Positions 1 to 13,960 of a DNA stretch of 64,000 nucleotides are shown here, in pieces. Position 1 is the stretch's first letter, and each line of letters starts with the position of its first letter. The notes below the pieces were generated by a model. It saw only the letters and a program-made list of their open reading frames with translations, was not told the origin of the DNA and did not search any database. The position numbers and the translations under genes are program-made. The stretch lies in contig NC_086352.1 of assembly GCF_036324505.1 (NCBI RefSeq), forward strand, positions 8,820,501 to 8,884,500, written 5' to 3'. Origin of the DNA: Eleginops maclovinus. Its lineage: Eukaryota; Chordata; Actinopteri; Perciformes; Eleginopidae.

Positions 1-50
<50 letters not shown>
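1..50. repeat. (CA)n microsatellite, cut by window edge
   Basis: An uninterrupted CA dinucleotide run that begins at the first base of the window, so its full length is unknown. It ends in a short A run. Confidence 0.98.
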
Positions 51-53
<3 letters not shown>

Positions 54-311
54 CCAAAGGGTTGTTTTTTTCTTGAATGGATAAACTACTTTATTTGAAG
101 ACGGTGCAGCAGCTCTGACGATGGTTTGGCTTGTAAAAGTATAGAAGCTTATGTATTTGCAGGATTCATGCTTTAATCGAGTGTGTGTCACATGGTTGAA
201 GCATTAAATGAAATGTAATGTAATTCATATTTAAACGCATCAAAACATCTTCAAATCACATTGACTGAATATCATTTAAAGTGCAAAATCCACGCCGTGT
301 CACTCCTGCAA

Positions 312-314
<3 letters not shown>

Positions 315-403
<89 letters not shown>
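315..403. repeat. (GT)n microsatellite
   Basis: A perfect GT run of about 44 units. The open frames crossing it on both strands (Val-Cys or Thr-His repeats) are repeat translations, not genes. Confidence 0.98.
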
Positions 404-404
<1 letters not shown>

Positions 405-3400
405 ACAGAAGATGAAATAAAACCTTGCCACAGCGCTACAACTCGGAGGGCAGAGGGGGTTATGCAAATGTATGTGCTAAAGTGGAATTCCCCTTCAATG
501 CTGTTCCAGATAATATAAAGTATCCAAACCGTAAGCTGAATGGATATTAAATAAAAAATGCAATCCCTTATATGATGTGATTGAACTTTCAAAGGGCAAC
601 GGGGTTAGTGTATATGTCAAGGATGATGTCCACCTATAATCTTGATCCTTCAGTCAAATCAAATCCTCTATTTAAATTCAATGCTGGTTTCAGCACCCAT
701 TTTCCACATTAGCTCCAAAAACCTCCATCACGTCCGACATGAGTGACATGCAATACTCCATCTGATGCCTCACATACAAAGCCAGGGGTGGAAATGCTCT
801 CTCCCTTAAAGATGCAGCACAAAGTCATCGTACCCATGCATCAGTGGCGAGCAGGAGGAGAAAAAGAGCTGATTATTACGTGCACAAGATGATGGATCAC
901 ACATATATTCTCCTTATCTCGCCAACAGCAGTGTGCCCTGCACATATCACTTAGCAATGACAGAGATGCAACGCCTTACAGAAGTCAAATGGTAATTTAA
1001 CTTTGATCATAGTACATTTCTGATTTACATTTGAATCACTCTTTGATTGCATCAGATGAATTTTCTGACACACAAAAAAAAAACCCAAGGTCAGAATACA
1101 TTTCAGCCGAACTTGAAAGTTGTCCCATTCTTCGCCTGCCATGCTCTTCATTTTACAGTCTCATTATTCAAAGTGAAAATGAAAATTGGAGCCTGAAGCA
1201 TTTGTATTTGAACAAAGAGAGGGAAGCAGATTATGAATGTTCCAAATGTAATTTCTATTACACTTCCATTATTCTTCTATTAATCACAGATTCATTCTCC
1301 CCGCGCTCTTCAAGTAAAACATGCTCATTCAGTATTCATGTGCATACAAGGAGAAAAAGAAATTGGCAAGGCTATTTGAAATGTTTAATGTGTGCGGGAC
1401 TCATCCTTCCTCTGAAAATAAGTGTCAGACAGAAGCTGAACTATATGTTATAATTACAACTTAAGAAATCACTTGCTATTTGACTGAAATACTATAAGTA
1501 ATTACAGCAGCAGAGAAATCCCTTTGTTCAAGAATAATTCCTCTTGTTTTGAAATCACGGTATTTGTGAATAAGGACCTGCATCTCTTTTTGTTCTCCCT
1601 GCCTTCTATGGAAAGGCTAATATTCACAAAGAGAGATGCGGTTTAATGCATACTGATTACTCTGGAGACCCACTATTCAACTCAGTGATAAAGCGTCAAT
1701 TAAAGACTTTTAAGCCTCCGTAAAATGCACCTTAAACAGCTGATCATCTCCAATGCAGGCCTACATCCTGGATTTGAGTGTTTGTTTAAATGGAGCAAAT
1801 TCATCTCTGGAGAGAAACCTTGTAATCCCCTTTTTAAATCTCCAAGCAGTTGAATAAGCATGCTATTCATACACAATGTTTTTCTCTTTTTATTCACACA
1901 CACAGAGCAGCGCTGCAACCCTGAACAACGGCACTGGAAATACAAATCACACACAATCACTGTAGTGTTTAAGAAATATTAAACTAGTGCTGCTGAGACA
2001 CGTCCGCTCATATACAAACACCACGTTAAAAGGGATGCTATCAACAGAACACAAACACCCTCCTGGGATATATCTGCTTAGATTCATTTGGCTCAGTATT
2101 CATAAGCAGTGAGGCATGAATGCATGGAGATATTTTCATTTGTGCGCAATGAGGCTTTGACATTGACCTCGCTATTAAAACACAACGCACTGGATGTACA
2201 ATGTACGATAACATTTTTGGCTGGCGTTCAACACTAAACCCACTACTTTATTGATGCTGGCACAAACAGACCTGCACAAACTGCCCTCATTATTGGCCGG
2301 TGATTAGTTTGATTAAGAGCGTACGAAACCCCTCGGGAGTAAACCTTGGACTGCTACAAAAGCACGAGTTCTTCTTCTGCATATGGTGAACTCTGTTGTG
2401 GTATGCAAGTGAGGAAAACACCGAATCACATTCACTGAGCTTCTGAGCGCTGCAGCAACAATAACACAGCAGGACTGTTCTGCGGTGCACATTTTGATCC
2501 AGACCAAATGAAGTGAAGGAGTAAAGAAAAAATAAAGCTTTTTGTATCCAGTATAGGAAGATGTTTAAGACATTGATTCACCTTAGGTTCAGAACCACAG
2601 TATCTAATTATATCCATGGGAATCTAGTCAAGGCCATGGTATTTCAGGGCCGGAGAGAGACAACATTCTGCTATAACTATGCTTTGCTCTACATGAATCA
2701 TATTCCCCATGTGCTTTGGCAGCTATTAAAACAGAAAGAATGCCCTTTCTCAGTCAGAGGCCATGGGCTAGTGTTATTCCATTGTACCAGAAAGGTTACT
2801 TTTCTCTGATGATCCACACTGGCTGGCAACACACTGAAAGGACATGAAACCAGGGATGCTAAAACAGTGGACGCTTTTCCACCAGTAATTATAGTCAGCT
2901 GGCTTTAAGTCAATAGATGCAGTTGCATTTCAGGTGGAAACGATATGATATAAGTCATCACAGCTTTAGATACAGATAGGGCTTCTAACCCAGCAATCCT
3001 TGGCACCCCATGAAAGTGTTGCTTATGCATATATCAGCTCCATCAAAGAGGAGGGGAGGCTGGGGGATGGTGTCTTTGTGAGGGAGAGAGGAGGGGGAGG
3101 AGGGTGCTCTCTGAAGCACACAACCTCATTATTCAGTCTATAGAACAGCACATCCACTTCATTGTTCTTCAAATCAGCCCAAACTCACTGGGCTCATCCG
3201 AAGCCCCTCAGAATAGAACAGAGCTGCTTTATGTTTTAAAAGGAGCTACAGATGAGATCTCCGCAGTGATCAGTCAAGAGCGGCGTTATTGCTTCTTTTT
3301 TAATGCTCTTCATTGTCAAGTGCGCTGATATCATTTCTCTTTAGAACATCATTCGACATTAGCAATTCAAAACGATACCAACATGAGGGAGAGACGTCTC

Positions 3401-3983
3401 ACTGAGATGTAGTGTGATTTCCCCCAGGCAGAGCTCGAGACGTTGCTTGGAGATGACGCGTGATATGAAGGATATATTGGGAGTAGTGTCCGGAAGGCCC
3501 GGGCGAATGTGGTGAATCATTCCCAGAAATGTAAACTGATTTCATCACATAAGGAAACTGTTAAATGATGGTCTGTTTTTGTTGCAGTATGCCTGCTTGG
3601 CAAGCGCTCTGCTGCAGAATGAGCAGGACAAATAATGGGAGCACAAAACGGCCTGCTCGTGTTGGTCCTCCCATCGGTGTTTCATGTAAATATGCGCTAA
3701 CTATTCTTCTGCAGCCGCATCAATCATGGCCGATATGACAAGGCCCCTTTGTTCCGCACAAAGAGTGTAAACACAGCTGGAGCATGCTGCAGGAACCTTT
3801 CCCTCCCCTATCTTGCCACTACACCTGTCGGACACACTGCATCAAAACCTCATTTAGAGCCCTGATTATCCTAATGACACCCATGTCTTTTCCCACTCTG
3901 GCCATTATCGGTTAAATCCACCCTTCCCTAATTAAAGACACACAGTCAACACATGGTCAAGCATGAAAAGGACGCCCCCACCT
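404..3983. other. Unique non-coding DNA; no gene seen
   Basis: AT-rich DNA without a recognisable coding exon. Open frames here are short, overlap on both strands and resemble no family I know. There is a purine-rich stretch at about 3078-3104. The block at about 3690-3930 is less AT-rich and carries an inverted pair of SOX-type cores, CTTTGT at 3747-3752 and ACAAAG at 3758-3763. Regulatory function is inference only. Confidence 0.6.
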
Positions 3984-6347
<2,364 letters not shown>

Positions 6348-6659
6348 GAGGATGAAACCCTCTTTATTAGTCACATACATGCACACAGCAGAGCACACAC
6401 AGTGAAATTGGTCCTCTGCATTTAACCCATCCTAGTACTAGGAGCAGTGGGCAGCTATCGTGCAGCGCCCGGGGAGCAATGGGGAGGGGGGATTGGAGGT
6501 GTCCGGTGCCTTGCTCAAGGGCACCACAGCAGGGCCTAGGAGGTGAACTGGGACCTCTCCAAGTAGCAGTCCACTTCCATATTTCAAGTCTGTTCGGGGA
6601 CTTGAACCGGCGACCCTACGATTCCCAGTCCAAGCCCCTACTTACTGAGCCACTGCTGG
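6348..6659 (-). mobile_element. tRNA-derived SINE, copy 1
   Basis: Read on the minus strand, this starts with a tRNA-like head. The RNA polymerase III A box resembles TGGCTCAGTNNGTAGG, and the B box GGTTCAAGTCC lies about 40 bases downstream. A GC-rich body follows, then a tail with AATAAAG ending near 6348. A near-identical copy lies at 56402-56680 in the same orientation with the same end points, which fixes the boundaries. The plus-strand open frame across it is not a gene. No convincing target duplication was found. The family is familiar from teleost genomes, but I cannot name it with certainty. Confidence 0.85.
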
Positions 6660-7810
6660 TATCTTTGTGGTAGGATTTATTCTAGCTCAAAGTGGCTGAC
6701 TGATTCCTTCAGTCATGCTGGTACAGTAGCTAAAAAGAAAAGAAAACTAAAAAAGTACAAAGTAATTGGACAGAGTCACAGCTGCTAATTCTGAGGATGA
6801 AATCAAGTGAACCTGAAGACAACATCGCAACTCATTGCAGTTTGTCTCATAACTGAGCGACACCTGTCAATATTGAGCGACTGTCTCATAAACCACCTGC
6901 TTCTTCCTTCCTCGTTGAGTAAAAGTGACCACTGTGCTGCGTCCATGTTCTCATTTGTTTCTATTTTACCTTAAGGCCATTGGACTCACCTCAACAAGAC
7001 CTCATCAAACCCTGCAGCTGTATTTACAAATTCAGTCAAGGGACAGGGAGAAAAATCCAGATCTCCACAGAGGAATGGTACACTTTTTTTCATATATTAT
7101 TTGAGACATGGCAGTCTGATCGAGCAAAGTATACCTGGCCATGCTTCCTGAATTATTTACCTGCAGCAGCCGCTTTGAAGGTAGCTGAGAGTGTACTATA
7201 TGTCCCTTCACATGACAGCTGTAAAGCAACACTCCAAGTTTGGTTTTCACAGCCCTTCTTTAATGCTCCGCTGGTTTGCCCTTTAATTTCACCCCTGGTG
7301 TGAGTCAGCCTCAGTACTCATAAGAAATACAACTTGACCTGTGACAACTTTGTCAGAAGAACCAATGACATTTCTTTTTTCAAAGGCAAAGTCTGCAGGA
7401 AAAAGGTGGCTTTGGATTTATTCAAGCTGAAATGTTTATGTGTCTCAGTCGTCTCAGATTTGGGTGACTAAATATGTCAACATCTCTGTGCTGGCAGGAA
7501 GAAGATTCTGCATGAAGTTGGTACAGCTATAAAACACATTAATCCAGGGATTTCTTTTTTAATATACAATAACAGCAAGACTATAGAAGGGCAATCAAAG
7601 TGTGGCACTGCAATTACTTTGAAAAAAATATGCAATAAATCGATATTTCAATGTTGTTATATGAGACTAAAAACTGTCTTAGACTTTGCATATCCTAAGT
7701 GTTGTGTTTTGCTGGTTTTAAAGGATAAATGACCATAAGATGTGATACTTCCTGATGTACCAGCCTGTTCTAGCTGCTCTCTGTTTTGCCTTTATGGACT
7801 TAGTTATTGA
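6660..7810. other. Unique non-coding DNA; no gene seen
   Basis: AT-rich DNA. A 107-codon open frame at 6980-7303 overlaps another on the opposite strand (7032-7250). Neither has a domain signature or splice context, so both look like chance. Confidence 0.55.
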
Positions 7811-7969
7811 TCAAAGTCAAAGTCTACGTTATTGTCAATCTTTCAGTTTGTGTGTACAGACAGAGAGATCCAAATACTGTTTCCCACAATCCCAAGGAAT
7901 AAAAAAGTAAAAAAATACAAATATATATAAAAATAGGTATATGCATACACACCTACCCACGTACTTATA

Positions 7970-8496
7970 CACTGCCTGGCCAAAAAAAAGGTCACACATT
8001 TTAAAATCCGTTGGACCGCCTTTAGCTTTGATTACGGCACGCATTCGCTGTGGCATCGTTTCCACAAAGCTTCTGCAACGTCACAACATTTATTTCTGTC
8101 TCGCATTAATTTTTCACCAAGATCTTGTATTGATGACGGGAGATTCGGACCACTGCGCAAAGTCTTCTCCAGCACATCCCAAAGATTCTCAATGGGGTTC
8201 AGGTCTGGACTCTGTGGGGAACGATCCATGTGTGAAAATGATGTCTCATGCTCCCTGAACCACTCTTTCACAATTTGAGCCCGATGGATCCTGGCATGGT
8301 CATCTTGGAACATGCCCGTGCCATCAGGGAAGAAAAAATCCATTGATGGAATAACCTGGTCCTTCAGTATATTCAGGGAGTCAGCTGACCTCATTCTTTG
8401 GGCACATTGCTGAACCTAGAGCAGACCAACTGCAGCAACCCCAGATCATAGCACTGCCCCCACAGGCTTGTGACCTTTTCTTTTGGCTGGGCAGTG
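7970..8496 (-). mobile_element. Internally deleted Tc1/mariner-type transposon
   Basis: The ends are inverted: the left begins CACTGCCTGGCCAAAAA and the right ends TTTTGGCTGGGCAGTG. TA dinucleotides flank both ends (7968-7969 and 8497-8498), the target duplication typical of Tc1/mariner. At 527 bp it is far shorter than autonomous Tc1 elements (about 1.3-1.6 kb). The transposase 5' half is missing, with an abrupt junction to the right terminal repeat near 8470. It can no longer make transposase and could only move if supplied in trans. Confidence 0.93.
8008..8468 (-). pseudogene. Tc1-type transposase C-terminal remnant
   Basis: The minus-strand frame at 8394-8032 shows the C-terminal half of a DDE transposase. 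It has QDDHARIH (one catalytic Asp) followed by [11 protein letters not shown] with the catalytic Glu. Thirty-seven residues separate the first D of QDD from this Glu, against 34 in classical Tc1, so it resembles the DD37E group. The remnant is broken. The usual C-terminus ([15 protein letters not shown]) is in a different frame (8065-7835), so a small indel lies near 8095. Upstream, the conserved IWGCCSWS segment (about 8455-8430) is separated by another frameshift near 8408. The DNA-binding half and the first catalytic Asp are absent. Confidence 0.9.
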
Positions 8497-8565
8497 TATA
8501 TCAACACATGCATAATCAACAGAGACACATATACACATAGGCACACACACAACGTAAAGAAAATA

Positions 8566-8909
8566 TCTGCCTTGCATCATTCAGTCAGTGTTGATTCACT
8601 CCAAACATCCAATGTACCAACTATAGACGTTAGCTGGAAGCCAGCTGGGAACGGATGCTTCAACCATGTGTGTTGGTCAGTGTGTCTCTGTGTGTGTCTA
8701 TGTTAAGCTCAGCGTCAGACTGATCTCAGAACTCACTTAAAACTCTTGTTCTCTAAGAGCGGGAGTCTGCGAAACAGACAGAACCGTTGACTAGGAGATC
8801 ACCAGGGGATCACAGAAAAATGGGAAGGTATTATAATTCATCCAGAGGGGAACATGAAGATCTGTGAGATAACTTATGGAAAACCAACACATTTTGAGAC
8901 ATTGTTTAC
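8566..8909. other. Spacer between two transposons
   Basis: A short stretch with a degenerate GT-rich patch near 8670-8705. I see no gene or defined element. Confidence 0.5.
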
Positions 8910-9494
8910 CCCATTTAAGCCGGGAAAGCGTTGCCGCATTTCTACCATTAAATCCGGGGGCGCTGTTGCGTCATTCTACCATTGAAGCCGGGAAAGCATT
9001 TTCTGGTACAAAAGCTCTGTGGTATTTTGTTGCATTAATTATCTTAGTCTTAGTCAATGAAATGCATCAGAATATACACGTGGCATTGTTTGGATTTTTT
9101 TCGAGCAATCATGGCAGACTTAGTCTACTGCTGAATTCTGAAATTAGTGAAGGTAGTGATATTGACGATCTGCCCAGCGCTGATGACGTTATTTCTGACG
9201 ACTTTGAACCCGTCAAACCAATCGACCAGGATTTATGGTTAAGACATATGTTTGAATACGGCGACGATGATGGCCATGAGTTCGAAGGATTTGAAACCGA
9301 GTGGAGGACAGAGAATTACCACTCTAATCCATAGAGTTTTTTCAACCGCACCCCAGGGGTGAAAGTTGATTTACCTGCAGAGGCCACTCATGAAAGCCAG
9401 AATTTCCAGAAAAAGGTCAGGTTTTAGGGGGCTCTTCTAAAATCTCCCATAGGTTTTACAGGCATTTTTTCCAGGCATTTTAGGCCTAAATGGG
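8910..9494 (+). mobile_element. piggyBac-like miniature element (TTAA type)
   Basis: The termini are inverted: left CCCATTTAAGCC and right GGCCTAAATGGG (11 of 12 match). The right end abuts TTAA (9495-9498) and the left abuts TTAC (8906-8909), a one-base variant of TTAA. CCC termini and TTAA duplications are hallmarks of the piggyBac superfamily. Just inside the left end are three tandem copies of a unit of about 34 bp sharing ACCATT-AA-CCGGG, likely subterminal protein-binding repeats. Only an acidic stretch of the former transposase remains, so the element is non-autonomous. Confidence 0.75.
9111..9334 (+). pseudogene. Acidic N-terminal remnant of a piggyBac-like transposase
   Basis: The only coding trace inside the miniature element. 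The frame from about 9149 to the stop at 9334 is strongly acidic (GSDIDDLPSADDVISDDFEP, later YGDDDGHEFEGFE), as the N-termini of piggyBac-type transposases often are. An ATG at 9111 is in another frame that stops after seven codons, so a frameshift separates start and acidic segment. The catalytic domain is absent. The open frame also runs upstream to 8876 outside the element, which is chance. The family assignment rests mainly on the termini. Confidence 0.5.
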
Positions 9495-9498
9495 TTAA

Positions 9499-11640
9499 AG
9501 AAACACAAGCGTATACCTTATTGTGACGTAAAGAAAAGCGTTCATCCTCTGGAGACCGTGAATGTCGGTACCAAAGGAAATTCAGATCTATTTCAGAATA
9601 ATGAGTAAGTTCAGTCAGGATCAAAGTGTTGAAATGACCGTCGAAACCCCAATTTCTTCACTCGATCCACGCCTATAGCATGAGTGATAACATGACCTCA
9701 TACTGTATGATAACCTCCATCGAATACAGTGTGATACTATTCCCTCCTTCATTCACAATGACTCTACGGCCAAAGCCTGGAGAAAGTTACAATACCTATG
9801 GGGGAAATGTTTTACCAAAGTACCCCCCCCCCCAACTGTGTAATCAGAATCTTACAAGCTTAGAATCAAACCTCCTGAATAGATTCCTTTTTTATTATTT
9901 CCGTCTCAGAGGCGCTGCAACTCCAAATAAACAGCAGACACACTATTGGCATGTCCACACTGTAATGAAGTGCAACCTCTATATAAAATGTACTACGTGT
10001 CCCTTTATTGCCTGGAGGGAGTTAAAAGGGTGTGCTTCTTCAAGAACGAGTCTTGTTTCCCGATAGGGGAGGGGGTGGTGGTGGGGGTGGGGGCAGAAGG
10101 GGAGGGTGGCTACAGAGCTGATAGATATCCCTAACCCCAGCTGATAGAGACAGGAGGGGATGGGTGGGTTCAGCTGAGGAAGAACTAGGTCTGCAAGCAA
10201 TTTTCATCCACCTGTACTGTTTAAACAAATCTTGTGTTTCCATTTTCGGTCAAATAAACAATGTGAAAGCAATGGAGTGGAGCTGCTTCCCTTTGATGCA
10301 TTATATGGTAGCATATGGAGGAATTTGATTACATTCTTTGTCTGGATGAATGCAGCACATTCAAAAAGAAAGGCAAGCCATAAAGCAATCAGTTTTAAGA
10401 GTGCCACATATGGCTGTTTGAAACAAAACATGTATTAAATGGAGAACGGTTAATGTTTTAGCCAGATTAATTCTTATTTAAATCAGGCCCAATCATGAAA
10501 TCCTTCAGTTCAGTTACTTTCTCTAATACAAGAGGAATGAAGAAGCCGTTTTTTTAAAGCAGCGTGATGGAATTCACCAACATAAGGCCGGGTTTGAGAT
10601 ACAAATATTATTCAAATGAGTGCTACAGCCTGCTTGCACTGATAACATATGGTGCTTCAGACAAGCACTGCCATATGGGGCCATATGGTCTTCATTCCAG
10701 ACATAATGACAACACAACCAAATTTAGGGTCATTTCTGAGTGTATTTGCTTCTGAAGGGGGAGACGGGCTCTAAATTTGGCTCGGTGTCACACAGTCTAG
10801 CCAATCTGTGATGGTTGGCAGGAAAAGCAAAAGACGATTGACTCAGGCTGATCAAAGCGACAGAACAATGACAAGCATGAGCCACAGAGGGGTGCCGTGC
10901 CATACAGTAGGGATGCTTGGCAGGCGCGGCGCTCCGAATAAGGCAAATAAACAACACAAGCACTCGTCAGAATACTTTGCATACACAATCAAGTATGAAA
11001 TAGTTATAGGGATTGATACCAAAATTCAATCAACTCCTGGACCCAAACATGACCAAATAAATACAGCCTTGATTGCCCATCATCTAGAAGTTGGAACCAA
11101 TTGGACCCTGGCAGAGTCAAGTGCACAATTTTCTCTCTCAAGCTATGTAATTGTGGTCCGCTCAAATCACCTTTCCACGAATGAGCAGTTCATGGTGAGA
11201 TGGAGAAAATAACACAATTTATAACCTGTCCAGTAATGACTGCTTTGCATATAGAGGAGGGATGGGCTGCACAAGCCTTTGGTTATGATGCTGGGACCTA
11301 ATGACTGTAAAACCAGTGCTGGACAGATGAATAACCTCTGGGTCTAGACATGGTTGTCAAAAACTTTCTCAAGTGTCACATTTTGAATGAATAAGTGTTT
11401 CGCTCCATGCAATGTGGGCACGTGAGGAGGAAGATATATGCATTTACTTTTCTGTCTTATTCTTCCTTCTCTCTTTCTCTTACCTCTTTCCCTGATTTTG
11501 GCAGCACTTCGGGCTCAAAACTCAATTTCTCTGCCATTGAACGGACAGCAATTGCACCAAGTTAACTCAATTGCGAAGATGGTGCAGCGAAGGTTCTTCA
11601 ATAGATTGAGGCCTCGACTTTAATACAGCATCACTCATGT

Positions 11641-11642
<2 letters not shown>
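9499..11642. other. Unique non-coding DNA with a guanine-rich tract
   Basis: No gene is supported. Notable content is a ten-base C run (about 9825-9834) and a guanine-rich tract at 10066-10108. Several open frames of up to 134 codons (10808-11212) overlap frames on the other strand and show no family features. Confidence 0.55.
10066..10108 (+). other. Guanine-rich tract with quadruplex potential
   Basis: Several runs of three to five G are separated by single T or A bases, followed by two more G runs. This satisfies the usual four-run quadruplex pattern on the plus strand. Whether it folds in the cell cannot be told from sequence. Confidence 0.6.

Positions 11643-11732
<90 letters not shown>
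11643..11732. repeat. (CA)n microsatellite
   Basis: A perfect CA run of 45 units. Confidence 0.98.
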
Positions 11733-11737
<5 letters not shown>

Positions 11738-12226
11738 GTATTCCATTTCATCCACTTAAAAACAGGATTTTTAAGAAGCAAACCACAAGCATTAAAGTCA
11801 AGCCAGAGAAATACATTGAACTGGCTGTGGTACTGATGACCTGCTTACGTGAACAATAGATGTATTTTCCTAGGACATCCTTCATTATTATTATTGAGGA
11901 TTCTTAGATTAACCAATTTCGTTCACGGAGAAATAAGCAATGAAGGCAGGCAGAATGAATGGCTAAATCCTACTGTATAATTATGCATTTCATTATGCAA
12001 TCTCCTGACAGGATGACATTTGTGATGAATTTATAATGAATATTTTGACATGTGTAAAGATGCTGTTTATCCCAAGGCGAAATGCTTAATGCACTTGAGA
12101 CTTGAGTTTGCTTACAGTAGATCTAAACGGCATTTGTATTGCATGTATCAAAACCTTTAATACTATAGTCGCCTGATCATTTAACTTAGAATTATTTTAA
12201 ATATCATCTGTATATACATACTTAGG
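11733..12226. other. AT-rich unique DNA; no gene seen
   Basis: AT-rich sequence without repeats or open frames of note. Confidence 0.55.
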
Positions 12227-12345
12227 GCTGCGGTGGCGAAGTCCCCGGGCGCCATACATAATGGCAGCCCACTGCTCCTAACACTAGGATGAGTCAAATG
12301 CAGATTGTACATTTCCCCTCTGTGGGACCATTAAGGGTTTATATG
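12227..12345 (+). mobile_element. Diverged SINE-core fragment
   Basis: CCCACTGCTCCTAACACTAG followed by GATGAGTCAAATGCAGA matches, with substitutions, the reverse complement of the core of the minus-strand SINE at 6348-6659. A TTCCCCTCTGTGGGACCATTAA tail-type motif follows. The tRNA-like head is not recognisable. It is more diverged than the other copies and so probably older. Confidence 0.6.
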
Positions 12346-13064
12346 CTTCTCTTCTCTACACAGTAAATGTGTTGCGATATTATAAACATTTTAATTGTGC
12401 TAATTTTAAATACAACATACAGTAAACCCAGCAGGGAGACAGTGCCCCATTTAACACAATGAAAGACCCAAACGAACCAGAAAAATGTGCTTTTTCCATT
12501 TAAAACACCCATGAACATGCAGTCACACAAATACTGTTTTATTTAGGTTTCTAGGTATCACATTATTAACAATATAGGGCACTCACTGGATCATTGGAAC
12601 CAGAATATGTAATAGGAAGGATTCTTTTTTTTGTGGTTTTACTCATATGAATATATATTATACATTTGTAGTTTTTCGGGGATTGGCCAGTGAAATTCCC
12701 TGGATAAACAGGGAGTGGATAATTGGGGTACACTAGTTACTCTGTGGGCCTAATTTGCACAGACCAGTTGATTTCACCTTTAGGGACGAGAAGTTTTAAG
12801 AACATGAACCCGCTTTCTGTGTGAAGCACCCCTGTTTAAAAAATGGAACAGCTGGCTGCCCATAGGCACCAGCCTAGTAAGATAGTCTAAAATGTAAGTG
12901 CTGGCTTCTGACCTCCCTTGCTAGCTTTGGCAGCAGGGTTTTAAAACTAGCGTTGTCATTTGAATAGAAAATACTTCCTAATGTAATATCACTTTTCAAG
13001 ACGATCATTATTCATAGGTTCCTCTTATGTGTTTATTTAACCTGTTTTAAATCTTGTTTTTATA
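12346..13064. other. AT-rich unique DNA; no gene seen
   Basis: No coding signature, repeat or RNA gene found. Confidence 0.5.
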
Positions 13065-13078
13065 ATAGGAGAAACAGC

Positions 13079-13947
13079 GCCCCTCTGGTGCGTGGTGACA
13101 CAGTGTATAGCACCCCTACACCAGAGGCAATCACGCCAGCTGAGGTTGACGTGTGTTGATTAGAAGTTATTAAGTAATAGCCAATCAGAAAAAGGGGAGT
13201 CACATGCTATCGCGAGACTTCAAATTTGCGCTGCGTCACAATCAATTACAAAAAAGTGAGCTAGTTTTGCAATTAGAGCATGCCAATGTGGTTTTGAAGG
13301 ACAACTTAGCTAACACTATTTTGGAGCTACACTGAGGCATCGCATTGACTGCTTCGTCCTTCCGAAGGACAGGGAAGTGCTCGTCTTCAAACAACGTGAG
13401 TACGTTTTCACCTTTCTCTTTATGCATGTTTTCTTTAATTCTCTGTTCTTTTATGGCCTGCTGTGGCTATACATTAGCCTATCTACTTTCTGTGCAGTTG
13501 CTGCTGTTGTCATGGAGCTGTTCATGCTTTAATATACAGTGTGTGTTTGTACACTGAGGCTGTTGTTACTGCAGGTTACCCCTTACACATTGGGCATGTA
13601 AGACACTTGGAATTTACCCTTTTGTGTTTTTGTATCTGAGTTGGACTTTTGGTAATTGCCTTACCAGAATCATGTATAGTCATGTATTATTTTGAGTGCA
13701 TTGATCCTGGTGTTATCTGTAAATATTGCAGGTTCCACACATGGTTTTGTTTTACCCATTAGTTTTCAGTGTGTATTGTTTATGCCATCCTACTTTCTGT
13801 TTATTTCCTTCTGGGTAGATAGCTGAAAGTAGTTTTTGGTTACCCTTTTTGTGTGTTTTCTGTCTGTAACTGTGTTTGAATAGTGTCGTTGCCTGTATTA
13901 AGCTCCTTATTTTGGAAGAAAAATATTGGACTTTCCTGGTAAATAAA
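13079..13947 (+). promoter_or_regulatory. Promoter-, splice- and poly(A)-like module
   Basis: Reading left to right there is a 9-bp stem (CCTCTGGTG at 13082-13090 with CACCAGAGG at 13119-13127), a CCAAT box (13181-13185), a CGCGAGA promoter-type motif (13211-13217), a patch less depleted of CpG, a donor-like AACGTGAGT (GT at 13396), an acceptor-like TACTGCAG (to 13574), and AATAAA at 13942-13947. The order suits a small non-coding transcript or an LTR/retroposon fragment. No long open frame links the parts, and each motif alone is common. The call is an inference. Confidence 0.3.
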
Positions 13948-13960
13948 TGCTATGGAAATA

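Larger units (their letters stand above)
7811..8565. repeat. Older dispersed repeat split by a Tc1 insertion
   Basis: The flanks of the Tc1 element (about 7811-7967 and 8499-8565) look like two halves of one older fish repeat. The left half opens with a motif including TTATTGTCAATCTTTCAG. The right half continues the same A/C-rich style with CACACAACGTAAAGAAA. Family resemblance is from general familiarity with teleost repeats. The outer borders are approximate. Confidence 0.45.

Noticed and set aside
261..592. Val-Cys and Thr-His repeat proteins across GT/CA tracts (also at 3946-4172 and 58326-58659)
   Set aside because: Pure translations of dinucleotide repeats. They are open in several frames and on both strands, with no gene context.
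8032..8394. Functional transposase gene
   Set aside because: It lacks the N-terminal half and first catalytic Asp, and two frameshifts separate conserved blocks.
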